Assembly: GCA_017893485.1 (NCBI GenBank)
Contig: CM030358.1
Location: 253,125,228 to 253,189,227 of the forward strand
From: Hemerocallis citrina
Taxonomy: Eukaryota; Streptophyta; Magnoliopsida; Asparagales; Asphodelaceae
Direction: 5' to 3'
DNA length: 64,000 bases
Position numbers and translations under genes: made by a program. The notes under the pieces are model-generated. The model was not told the DNA's origin and did not search any database. It saw only the letters and a list, made by a program, of their open reading frames with translations. Positions 21,467-33,814 of this stretch are shown here, piece by piece; within the stretch, counting starts at the first letter, position 1, and the number at the start of each line of letters is the position of its first letter.

Positions 21467-23841
21467 CACAATGCTTCATCATATCTCTCCTCGGAACTCT
21501 CTTCATCGGATGGATTCACTTCTTGCGGATTGATTCCCCTTAATTCAAAAATAAGTTTTAGTTAGTGAAAAATTCATTTACCAAAAATAAAGTATAATAA
21601 ATTTAAATGAATGTTAACCAAAGAAATGACACGTATTACCCCTCAAATAATGTTGGACAATTTCTTGAATCGTGATCCATTTGCACAATGCCACATGTTC
21701 GGCACCATCTCGGTTTTTTAAAGCGAAGTTGCTCTCTTATCAGCCTCAATCTTTTGGTGCGAGGTCTTTTCTTTGTCATGCATTGTTGTGGGTCCCTTAT
21801 GCGTGTAGGTACGTGTCCACTGCCTTCATCATGAGGTTGTGCACTACCATGCGGTTGTGTACTATCATGCAGTTGTGAGGCCTTTTCGGGTTATTCACCC
21901 AATCCGGGTTGTAACCGAGAGATGCCGTCAATGATCTTCTGCAAATTCTCGAGTGCGTATTTGTAACTTTCATTGGAGGAACAACCAAGATCGATAATCT
22001 GTTTTGCGTTTCAACTCACAATATCGAGAAGCAAAATTCTCGGTATTGCGTTCGGTTGGAACAGATGTATAACTTCTTCTCATTACATCCTGGGTCCATC
22101 TTCTTTTAATGTATACATTCAGAAGGGAAGTGTGATGGTTGAACCGAAAAACCTCTAAAATATGCCTGCAAGGAATGCCAACGAAGTCGAAGAAATGACA
22201 AGAACATGTAATAATTTGGTTGAGTTTGCATAACTGAAGAAGGCGAGCTGGTTCTGATTCTCCACAGAGTATCACATGGAAGGTTGAACTATCCGGTGAC
22301 TTAAGATCACCAACGAATGTCACATTGTACATGAAGCTTTTTGTAACTTCATCATGGAATTTGTAAAAAAATTTCAAAGTGTATGTTTTCGCCATTTGTG
22401 CCTCCAAAGCCCATTCACTATTCAACTTCGGTCTCTTCTCATGGTTAAGATGATTTTCTTGCAGTTCATTGTGTCTTTGCCTTCCCAAAAAAGGTCGAAG
22501 ATGACGGAAAATTTATGCAAGGAATATTTCTTTTCTGTATGATGCTTCAAGGCAAAATGCGATGACTCAATCCGTTGGCTACTCAACATGCTGGCCCAAA
22601 AAGAATCTTTAGCATAGATGGGTGCCCATTTTTCACGTATATCAAGTAGATCGTTCAACCATTTGTTATTCTCTAATCCGTATTGCGAAATCAATAAATT
22701 CTATTTTTCTACAAATTCATGTACATATTCGGAATTGTAGATGACAGTCTTCAATGAATCCCTAAACTTGTCGACATCGTTCGACATACGCACCTCTTGT
22801 GGTAACTTATCCAATATGTGCCAAATACAAAATCGATGCCGAGTCTGGGAAAAAACTTTCTTCACTGCGGCGGCGATCCCACGGTCTTGATCGGTGACGA
22901 TGCCGGATGGAGCACGATTCATAACACCTAACCACTTTTCAAAGAACCATTCAAACGAAGAGGCCGTCTCATTTGGAATGAACCCACCTCGTAAGAAAGT
23001 CGATTGCCAATGTTGATTCACTCCAACAAAGGGAACAAATAACATTCCATACCGGTTCGTATTGTACGTCGCATCAAAGCAAATTACATCGCTAAATTCT
23101 TGATAATTCATCTTAGAAATACCATCAACCCATATACAATGTCACAACCGCCCTTCGGGATCTACTTGAATGTCATAAAAAAAATGAAGGATCTGTCTGT
23201 TTCTTAGATTCGAAAAAATCAATTAGCATTTTCGAATCGTGTCCTTTCATTGCTTTTTGCGAGTCTCTAAGTAAATTTTTAACATCTTTTTCGTTGAATC
23301 CTACTTGATTGTGACCACCACTAGCACTTTCGAAGAAGAGCATTTGTCGACATGTCTGGATATTAGCTTGGTTGAATTGGTCTATTATCCTTTTATCCGT
23401 ATTTGACACGAAACAATTTTGGGGTAAAAGATGCCTTCTACCGGGTGAGGTAAATTCATGAATGTGTGCTTCATGAAATGAATACAACACCCACGTATTA
23501 CTTACTTCGTTCAGTTTTATACGAACACAAGCCTTGCAACCCGTTCTACAGGCTGTTCCCTGTCTACCATCACTATGTTGACTCGGCGACGACCCGGCTT
23601 TATTACACAGATAGGACTTATCTACTTCCATTCCTCCCTTTAATTTATTCCCACCCTTATGCATTGCAAAACTCCCACACTGAGCATATGACGAATAGAA
23701 ATTTTCAGCCTCAACTAAAGTTGGAAACGTCATACCTAACTTTGATTTTAGGTGTTCTTCGACTAACGGCATGGAATCAATGATTGATTCTACCGACACA
23801 AAATTATCGCCAGCAGCCGAACTCTCCGTATCATTGTTCAT
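21467..23841 (-). pseudogene. MULE transposase (MURA/FAR1-like) with SWIM finger and zinc knuckle, broken
   Basis: DDE transposase that would cut and join the element ends. From 23841 downward: an N-terminal FAR1-type DNA-binding region (FYSSYAQCGSFAMHKGGNK, CRTGCKACVRIKL, HIHEFTSPGRRH); a frameshift in a run of eight T at about 23180; a TGA near 23145; the catalytic core with CFDATYNTNRYGM (Asp), GIVTDQDRGI (Asp) and SQRIESSHFALK (Glu); then a SWIM finger ITCSCHFFDFVGIPCRHI (about 22160-22215). A TAG at 22699 and another stop near 22420 also interrupt it. A C-terminal exon carries a CCHC-like knuckle, CRTCGIVQMDHDSRNC (about 21660-21710), and an acidic exon ends near 21467. All catalytic residues remain visible, but the copy cannot make a full protein. 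Confidence 0.9.
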
Positions 23842-23925
23842 CTACAAAAAATATATATTTTTGGTAAATTAATACACACATCATATATAAAACAGCTTGT
23901 TAACAAAACGATTGTGATATAAATA

Positions 23926-25992
<2,067 letters not shown>

Positions 25993-25995
<3 letters not shown>

Positions 25996-26600
25996 AAACA
26001 TGGACTTTTGTACCCCAATTTTTAATTATTTTTCACCATATACTAATGGAAACATGGACTTTTATTTACAACTAATTATTGTCTTACTATTCAAACTTCA
26101 GCTACATAATTGTTGATTTACTGTTTACAAGGTTTTTCATATGCTGTATCATTTTGAAGACGTACCGTAGGCATGTGGCCACATGCAAATCTAGTGTTCA
26201 TCTATATCCCAATATACATTGTGATAATGTTCCACCTCTTCGGATATGTACATAGTGTTGGAATCAAGAATTTGTCGTTGTTACTGATTCTCCTTAGAAA
26301 TTTGCAGATTGTCATATGTAAATATTGCATTGTCCACCTCATAGCATGCCCTGAGATGGGCTTCTCATTAAGCTAAATGATGTGGAAAATTAAAAACTTT
26401 AATAAGTGGGATATGGATAAAGATTAAGATTTTAAAAGAAATGTAATATATACGCAGTTTGGCAGAACCAAATGAATAAATAACACAATACTGAGTTTTG
26501 TAACAAGTCATGTTGTGCAAAGTTCTGTTTGTAGTCAAATACAAAGACAATTCAAGCAGTAGGTATACATAGCATTGGTATCGGGTCGGGTCCTTCACTA
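25993..26600. other. Unassigned DNA between the MITE and the Gypsy nest
   Basis: AT-rich, with one short direct repeat (GGAAACATGGACTTTT at about 25995 and 26048). No gene or element end recognised; it borders the 5'-truncated edge of the old Gypsy element. Confidence 0.4.
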
Positions 26601-26604
26601 CCCG

Positions 26605-29090
26605 GACCGGGACTGGTTATCATTAGGTATGAGTTAAGATGGAGGATGTATACAAGATAGCCTTTCAGACTTGGCATGGGCATTATGAATTTTCGGTAAT
26701 GCCTTTCGGGGTGACGAATATGGCAGCAATATTCATGGATATGATGAACAGAGTGCTGCGGTTGTTCATAGACTCATTCATTGTGGTGTTCAACGATGAC
26801 ATCCTGGTATACTCGAAGTCAGAGGAAGAGCATGCCGAACACTTAGCGGAGGTGTTGAAGAAGTTGTGGAAGCAGAATCTGTATTCCAAGTTGTTGAGGT
26901 GTGACTTTTGGAAGTCGGAGATGGAATTTCTGGGTCACATCCTTTCTAAGGAGGGAGTGGCTACTGATCCTCAAAAAATTGAAACAGTGAAGAGTTGGCC
27001 TAGACAGAGTACTGTAAAAAAGATCCAGAGTTTCTTAGGGTTGAGAGGATACTATCAGCGTTTCATTCAAGGTTACGCGCAGATAGCAGTTCTGTTGATA
27101 GGATTTACTAAGAAAGGTGTGAATTTCACATGGACGAAGCAGTGTGAAGCTAGTTTCTAGGAGCTGAAGGAAAGGTTGACGTCAAAGCCAATTCTGGTGT
27201 TACCGCGAGCGGGTGTAGATTACGAAATCTACAACGATGCATCTCACAGAGGTCTGAGATGTGTTCTGATGCAAGAAGGGAATGTCATTGCCTTTGGATC
27301 CAGGCAGTTGCGTCCGCATGAGAAGAAATATCCGATGCATGATTTGGAGCTTGCAGCAATTATCTTTGCCTTGAAGCAGTGGAGGCACTATATTTGTGGG
27401 GAGAAAAGTTAATATGTACACTGACCATAAGAGTTTGAAGTATATCTATCAGTAGAGAGATTTGAATCTACATCAGAGGCGTTGGTTTGCAGAACTAGAA
27501 GACATTCGTCCCGAGATCAAGTATCACCCAGGGAAGGTGAACGTGGTGGCTGATGCACTTAGTCCGAAGAGCAGTATGTCTCGTTTAATTACGACACAGA
27601 ACGTACTAGCAGAGGAGCTGGATCGGGCAGGTATTGAAGTCATATTGCAAGGATTGGGGGCGTCTTTGGCATAGTTGAGACTTCAGCCGACATTTAGGGA
27701 ACAGATCATCAAGGGCCACAAGGTTGATGTAGAGATTCAAAAAATGTTAGAACAGATTTTCATCGACAATTTCATGCTCAAGATGAAGTGCTTTGGATAG
27801 GAGAGAAATTGTGTGTGCCGGAAAGGGAAGATTTGAAGGAGAGCATTATGAAGGAAGCACATACAACCTTATTATCAGTACATCCTGAAAGCACGAATAT
27901 TTATTAGGACATCAAGCAATGTTTTTGGTGGTCAGGTATGAAGAGGGATGTTGCAAACTTTGTGGCAAGGTGTCTAACTTGTCGGAAAGTCAAGGCGAAG
28001 AATCAAAAACTTGGAGGACTATTACAGCCTTTGCCCATTCCAGAATGGAAGTGGGGGAATATCAGTATGGACTTCATCACAGGATTACCTAGGAATCTAC
28101 AGGAAAATGACTGGATCTAGATCATTGTGGACAGGTTGACCAAGTCGGCACATTTATTATCAATGAAGATTACATGGTCATTGGAGAAGTTAGCCGATGT
28201 ACATATTGAAGAAATCGTGAGACTGCATGGAATTCCTATAACAATCGCCTCTGACAGAGATGCAAGGTTCACATCAAGGTTTTAGCAGAGTTTGGAAACC
28301 ACTTTAGGGACCAGAACTGGCTATGGTACAACATTTCATCCACAAACTGATGGACAAAGCGAAAGGGTGAATCGTGTACTAGAGGAAATGTTGAGGTCAT
28401 GTGTTATGGACTCTAGTGGAAGCTGGGAGAAGTATTTAGCACTGGTGGAGTTTGCTTACAACAACAGCTATCAGGCGAGTATTCGCATGAAACCATAGTG
28501 CAGAACAACCATCTGTTGGTATGAAGTCGGGGAAAGGTAGATGTTTGGGCCAGAGATCATGTAGCAGATTTTAGAGAAGATCGAGATGATTTGGAAAAGA
28601 TTAATCGAAGCTCCGAGCAGGCAGAAGAGTTATGCAGACGTTCGATGCTGAGATTTGGACTTCGTGGTTGGAGATACTGTTTTCCTTAAAGTGTCGCCAA
28701 CGAAAGGGGTCATCAGGTTCGGGAAAAGAGGAAAATTTGCACCGGGATACACTGGACCCTACAAGATTGTGAAGTGAACTAGTAAAACAGCTTACAAGTT
28801 GAAATTACTATAAGAGTTGGCACAGGTATACAACGTATTCCATGTGTCTATGTTGTAGAGGTACATACCAGATCAGAATCATCAGTTGCCTGAAGTACCC
28901 TAAGGTCTACAGCTGAATTTGAGCTATAAAGAGTAAGATGTGGAAATCTTGGATCATCGAGAGAAGGTGTAACAGAATAAAGTCATACCGATGGTGAAGG
29001 TGCTTTGGAGGAACCAGTTATTCGAAAAAGCTACTTGGGAGTCTGAGGACAGGATGAAGAATGATTTTCCAGAACAGTTTGTGTAGGTTC
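26605..29090 (+). pseudogene. Gypsy pol: reverse transcriptase, RNase H, integrase, chromodomain (decayed)
   Basis: Polyprotein of a chromovirus-type retrotransposon. Reverse transcriptase: MEDVYKIAFQTWHGHYEF, VMPFGVTN, VFNDDILVYSKS (active site NDD in place of the usual DD context), FLGHILSKEGVATDP. RNase [49 protein letters not shown]. Integrase: zinc region CLTCRKVKA, core SMDFITGLP (Asp), ASDRDARF (Asp), HPQTDGQSERVNRVLEEM (Glu). Chromodomain-like end: MVKVLWRN, ATWESEDR. More than a dozen stops or frame breaks, including TAG at 27158, a 1-bp insertion near 27405, TAG near 27451 and TAG near 27671. Confidence 0.88.
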
Positions 29091-31261
29091 CGTGATGTAT
29101 TTGTTGTTTTCCTCTGCTAGTAGTAGTTTTGAGGGAATAACTCTTCTAAGGAGGGATTAATGTAACACCCCAAAAATTTAAATGTATTATTTTGAATTAT
29201 TAAATAATTTCAATTTAACTTATTTGACTATTTCGACAGCTTTGTGAAATTATTGTTTTGTGCAAATATTATGAAAGGAAAATCTTAAAATTTTGTGTCG
29301 ATAAATTAGTTTCTCTTATTTAATTGATATGTTTTATTTTTGGAAATTTTTTTGAATAAGAAAAAACTAATTTTGAAATTATTTTGAAAGAAGGGGACTT
29401 TTTTGAAAATAAGCAATTTGGGTCAAAATATGAGCAATTTGAATTTAAATTTTAAATGGCTGAATAAGGGGGGTCGGCCAACCATGAGGATTTATGGGGA
29501 TTAGGCGAATTAATTTTGGAACTAATTGATTGAGATCCTAACTTAATTGATTGGATTTTGTAAAGAAGTGTTCTTTGGAGACTTATTTACAAAATTCTTC
29601 TTGAGAAGCCCTAATTGTATCCCGACCTTTATTAGGAGGGCAGCAAGTTTCAGCCTTCCCCTTTTCTTTTTGTTTTTTTTTGTGATTTCTTGGTGGCTTG
29701 GAGAGGTGATCCATTACTTGGAGAAGAAGGCTATTACTTTGTATCAATTTTCTTTATGAGGTGGGCATCTCCTCCATCTCTTTTGTCTTGTTATTTTTCT
29801 CATGAGTATTGTAGTTGCATTTTAGGATTTGATCTTTGTGAATCTATGATTATATTAGCATGTTGTGATGTTGTTTATGAGAAAAATTGTAGAGATGAAT
29901 AATAGATGAAGATTTGTGGATTGTATGCAAGAAAATCTAACCTAGAATGTATGATGACTTATTCTTGAATGATTGAATGATATTATGCATAAAAGATCAA
30001 TTTTTTATCTTTGGAAATTGATTAAAAGAAACTATATATTGATGTAGAAGTGTAGATCGTGTTGTATATGTTTATATCCATGTTTAAGAGATTAATAAAG
30101 TGAGATTTTTAGTTGAGAAAATTTTATAAATGAATTGTTGAAAGACTCATGCATGATTAGTGAGTATTTTTGCTAATTGATGTATGAAGTATAAAGTGGC
30201 TAGGGTTAGGGTTTCGGTGGCTAAACCCTATACCTAGTGTTGGAAGTGTTGGGCTCGACTTGGACTATGCAACCCTCGGGTTTCAACAGTGCCAGGTTTC
30301 AGCCAGTTTTGAGAGGCTCGGGTTGGAGTCTTTTGGTGTGGGGGTTTGTGTACTAGGGTTGAGGACCCTAGTATATGTGTGGGGGTGTATGTATGTGTAT
30401 ATATTTTGCAATAGTATGAAGTTTTATTGATTGTTAAATCAAGTTTCGAAGTTGCTAAGTTTCAGATTTTGTAGAAATCTAGTTTTAGATTTTCATATGT
30501 TCGACTTGTGATTTCAAGTGTGCAAATCTATATTTCGATGGATATGATTCTCAGTTTTGAGGGGGTATATGTTTTAGTTTAGAAAGATGAAAATTTTGAA
30601 TTGTAAAACGTTTATTTTCATGTTTTAAAGAGGTCAAGTTTTTGATTTTAGAACTAAAGAATTGCAGATTTTAGGGATGAAATCCCAGAAAAAAAGAGGC
30701 TTGTTTTTAGTTTAGATTGATTTGAATTCCTGAAAATTGATGTTGGTTTTATATATATAGAAAAGGGAATTTAAAAGTTGAGTTTAAAGGATTATAGTGG
30801 ATTGGATTTTGGTTCCATAAAAGAAAGAGTTTTTTATGGTAACGATGGTTTATTTAATGAAATGTGAGATGTTGAAGAGATTTTGTAGATGTGCAAATGT
30901 TTTATTTTTGGAATGAAGTATTCCGTTTGAGGTTTTGATTTACAACCGTGGTGTTGTGGAAAAGTGTTGTTTTCAGAAAAGTGTAAATAAAGAGTATTTT
31001 TTTTTTAATGATTGGACCAAATGGAGGTTCTTGATTGAAAGTTAGGGTTATGGTGAGACCCCTAGATGAATGCTTGAGGCATTGAGTTGTGAGAACTAGA
31101 GGTTGAGCGAAACCGTAGGTTACCAACAGTGGTTATTTGTTTGTAGGAATTAACCAGAGGGGATGAGTTAAGTCCAGTAGAGTGAGCTAACTCTAGGTGG
31201 CTATGATAACCTATGTTTGAACCTAAGGACATGCAATAGATTGAGAGTGAAACTTAGGCAA

Positions 31262-31680
31262 CGTAATTATGGGCTCTGTACAGTCGGGCGGATGTATTTC
31301 GGAACTGTGCGATTTTTATGTCTCTCTAGTATATTCGCGTGGTACACTTGTACAGTCTGGCAGATTATATTTCGAGTCTGGAGTCTATTTGCAGAATGTC
31401 TAGAAGTGAGATGGATTTGGTATGTTCACGTAGTACACCTGTACAATCTGGCGGATGATATTCCGGGACTGGGGTCTATTTGCGGAATGTATGGTATGTT
31501 CGCATTGTACACTTGTACAGTCTGAAGGACTGTATTCTAGGACTGGGGTCTATTTGCGGAATGTATGACAGGGAGGTGATTCTCCAGAGTTAGAGTGATG
31601 CTTACGGGATGCTTGCGCGTTTACACTTGTACAATCGGGCGGATGTATTCCGGGGCTGGGGCCTATTCGCGGAGTGTCTA
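31262..31680 (+). repeat. Five ~100-bp tandem units inside the level-1 LTR
   Basis: Units contain TACACTTGTACAGTCTGGC, GGATGTATTCCGGGACTGGG and TCTATTTGCGGAATGTATG. They lie just upstream of the block conserved between all LTRs here. The younger LTRs carry a different, unrelated duplication at the corresponding place. Confidence 0.75.
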
Positions 31681-32182
31681 ATCTTGCTTCTGTCACCGAT
31701 ATAGGATTGCATAGCGAGTGATTGAACCCTAATTGAGGTGAACGCTAATGGCTTGCCCTCAGACCTATGTAGTATGGGATGCATAGAATCCAAACAAGTA
31801 TGCATTAGTGTGCATCGTGTAATACCCTAAATTTTCATCTTAATAAGAAATGTTGATTTTTCACATGTTGTGCACGTGCAAAATTTCGTATGCATATTTA
31901 TTTTTATAAAATTTTCTTTTATAACATGGACAATTATTTCTTTCTTTCCCTTTATCTTTCTAAAAAGCCTATTTTATAAAGCCTAAACTAGTTTTCTTAT
32001 TTTAAGCCCACTCTAATAATTAAATATTTTTATTAATTAGCCCATAAGCCTAAAGCCCATTATTTTGAGGCCTACAAACTTAATTAATCCTTTAAATTGT
32101 CACAACTTGTCATGTAGACACAATTGGTGAACAATTGATTAATTAAATTTTTACAAACTTTAAATAAGGGGTACTGGAAGGG

Positions 32183-32198
32183 CACGTGCATGCACGTG
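32183..32198. promoter_or_regulatory. Perfect 16-bp palindrome of two G-boxes
   Basis: CACGTGCATGCACGTG reads the same on both strands and lies about 190 bp upstream of the TATA box of the solo LTR. CACGTG is the G-box bound by plant bZIP and bHLH factors. Similar CACGTG clusters occur at corresponding places in the other LTRs (about 36429-36455, 43285-43320, 56507-56535). The regulatory role is inferred. Confidence 0.55.
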
Positions 32199-32374
32199 TG
32201 TGTGCTTTGCACACCCTAGGAGGCCGGGTATGGCTAAGAGAAGAGTGGGAGAGTGGGTATGTGTGCATGAGTGGTTATTTGCTTATGGGTGGTTGCTACA
32301 ACTTCCCATCTTATCCTAGCTATTCACCTACAACCATCTAGTGAAATCCTAGCCCTCCAATCTATCCTAAAGCT

Positions 32375-32392
32375 AGTATAAATACCCCCTAC
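32375..32392 (+). promoter_or_regulatory. TATA box of the level-2 LTR
   Basis: AGTATAAATACCCCC matches the plant TATA consensus and recurs in the other LTRs (minus strand at about 36262-36275, 43120 and 56358-56376). Confidence 0.65.
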
Positions 32393-33339
32393 CTTCATGT
32401 ATGCAACACTAAGAAAAAAATAATTGGAAGGAAGAAACTATATAGGAGAGTAATATATTAGGAAGTGAAAGACTGAGTGTGCATTTGTGTGTGTGTCCCA
32501 ACCAAAAGGAGGCCGCCCCATCATCAAGCACTAGGGGAAGCTCGGGTTGCACCAAGGAACAAGAAGGGGAGCATTTTGCAACACAATCTAGGAGGAGAAG
32601 GCTACTTTCTTGCATTCTAGGAGACTCTAGGAGCTTTTCATTTCGTGTTTCTCCAAAGAGGTGGGTGTTTCTCATACTTCTAGAACTAGATACCATGCTA
32701 GGGATGATTTAATGAAATTATTATGAATCAATTAGTTGAAAATTGGAACCATGCTTGTTAAATTAAAAGTGGAGTGGTAATTTAGAGAATGTTTGATGGA
32801 TTGATTGCTAATGAATAAATGGTGAATTAATGTGCTAGAAATCACCATATTGTTGTGCTACATGAATGTTATGGTAAAATTTGTGCTTTCAAATAGTTGA
32901 TTAAATGCATCATGTGTAGTTAATTGTCTAAAATAGAATTTCGTTATTGTAGAAAGATGAGATTTTTGTGTTCTAAAAATGTAATAGGATGTTAATAAGA
33001 AAAAGAACAAAAGAACATAGCAGGTTGTGGAATTCTAATTCTAAATTATGAAGAAATGTGTTATTGTTCTCAATGTCGAAAATATGGACAAAGAATATAA
33101 AGTAGGACCAAAATACATGTTTTATAAAGCAAATAATCATTATAAAAATAATGGTTTACTGTAAATTTATGTATGTTATAATCTGGAAAAATTTGCTTTC
33201 AAAAGAAAAGAAAAAGAAACAAAAATCGTTTTTTTGAAAATTATGAAATGTAGAGATGAACGGAGAACTAGTTCAAATTCAACCAAATTCTTTTCAAAAC
33301 AATCTGGCCACTTAGACCATTTGGTCGGAATGGTTTCAG

Positions 33340-33545
33340 TCGCTACAGTAGCAGGGGGCTTGGTCTCTGGTCTCGGGTTCGACACTGAGAAGGAGCTTTG
33401 TTTTATTTTTTGTTAAAAATTCGAAATGCCGAAAGCCAATTCACATGGATAATAACCCATATCATATCGCTTCTGTGGATTTGGCGCAATGTTCTTGGGC
33501 GCTGTCCTTTGGGCCGCTGGTTGTGGGTTCGAATCCGGTTGTGGG
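33340..33545 (+). other. Two tRNA-like pol III box motifs inside the solo LTR
   Basis: GGGTTCGACAC (about 33378) and GGTTCGAATCC (about 33527) match the internal B-box consensus. The second has an A-box-like TGGCGCAATG about 45 bases upstream. The folds do not make a proper cloverleaf, so these are not tRNA genes. A related pair lies on the minus strand of the LTR at 53886-56781. Confidence 0.45.
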
Positions 33546-33814
33546 CTTTAGTTTAAAAAGTTTTTTTTTGGGGAAAATTAAGATTATTTTGAGTTTTAAA
33601 AATAAATTAAAATTAAGAAAAATATGGAATTAATTACTAAAATTAATTGGAATTCATGAGAGAATTTTTATAACTTTTGGTAAAGTATAATTGAGAATTT
33701 CAGGCTATTTGCAAGAAAGGACTTGTTTTTAATTAAATTGTCTTTTGGGATAAAGGAAAAAAATAAATGGGTTATTTTTTTAGGAGTTTTAAAATGAGAA
33801 TTAGTAATGAGAAA

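Noticed and set aside
22354..22542. Plus-strand ORFs within 21672-23783
   Set aside because: They are shadows of the minus-strand MULE transposase.
33470..33545. A tRNA gene
   Set aside because: The B-box match is good, but the acceptor and T stems do not pair into a cloverleaf; kept only as a tRNA-like motif.
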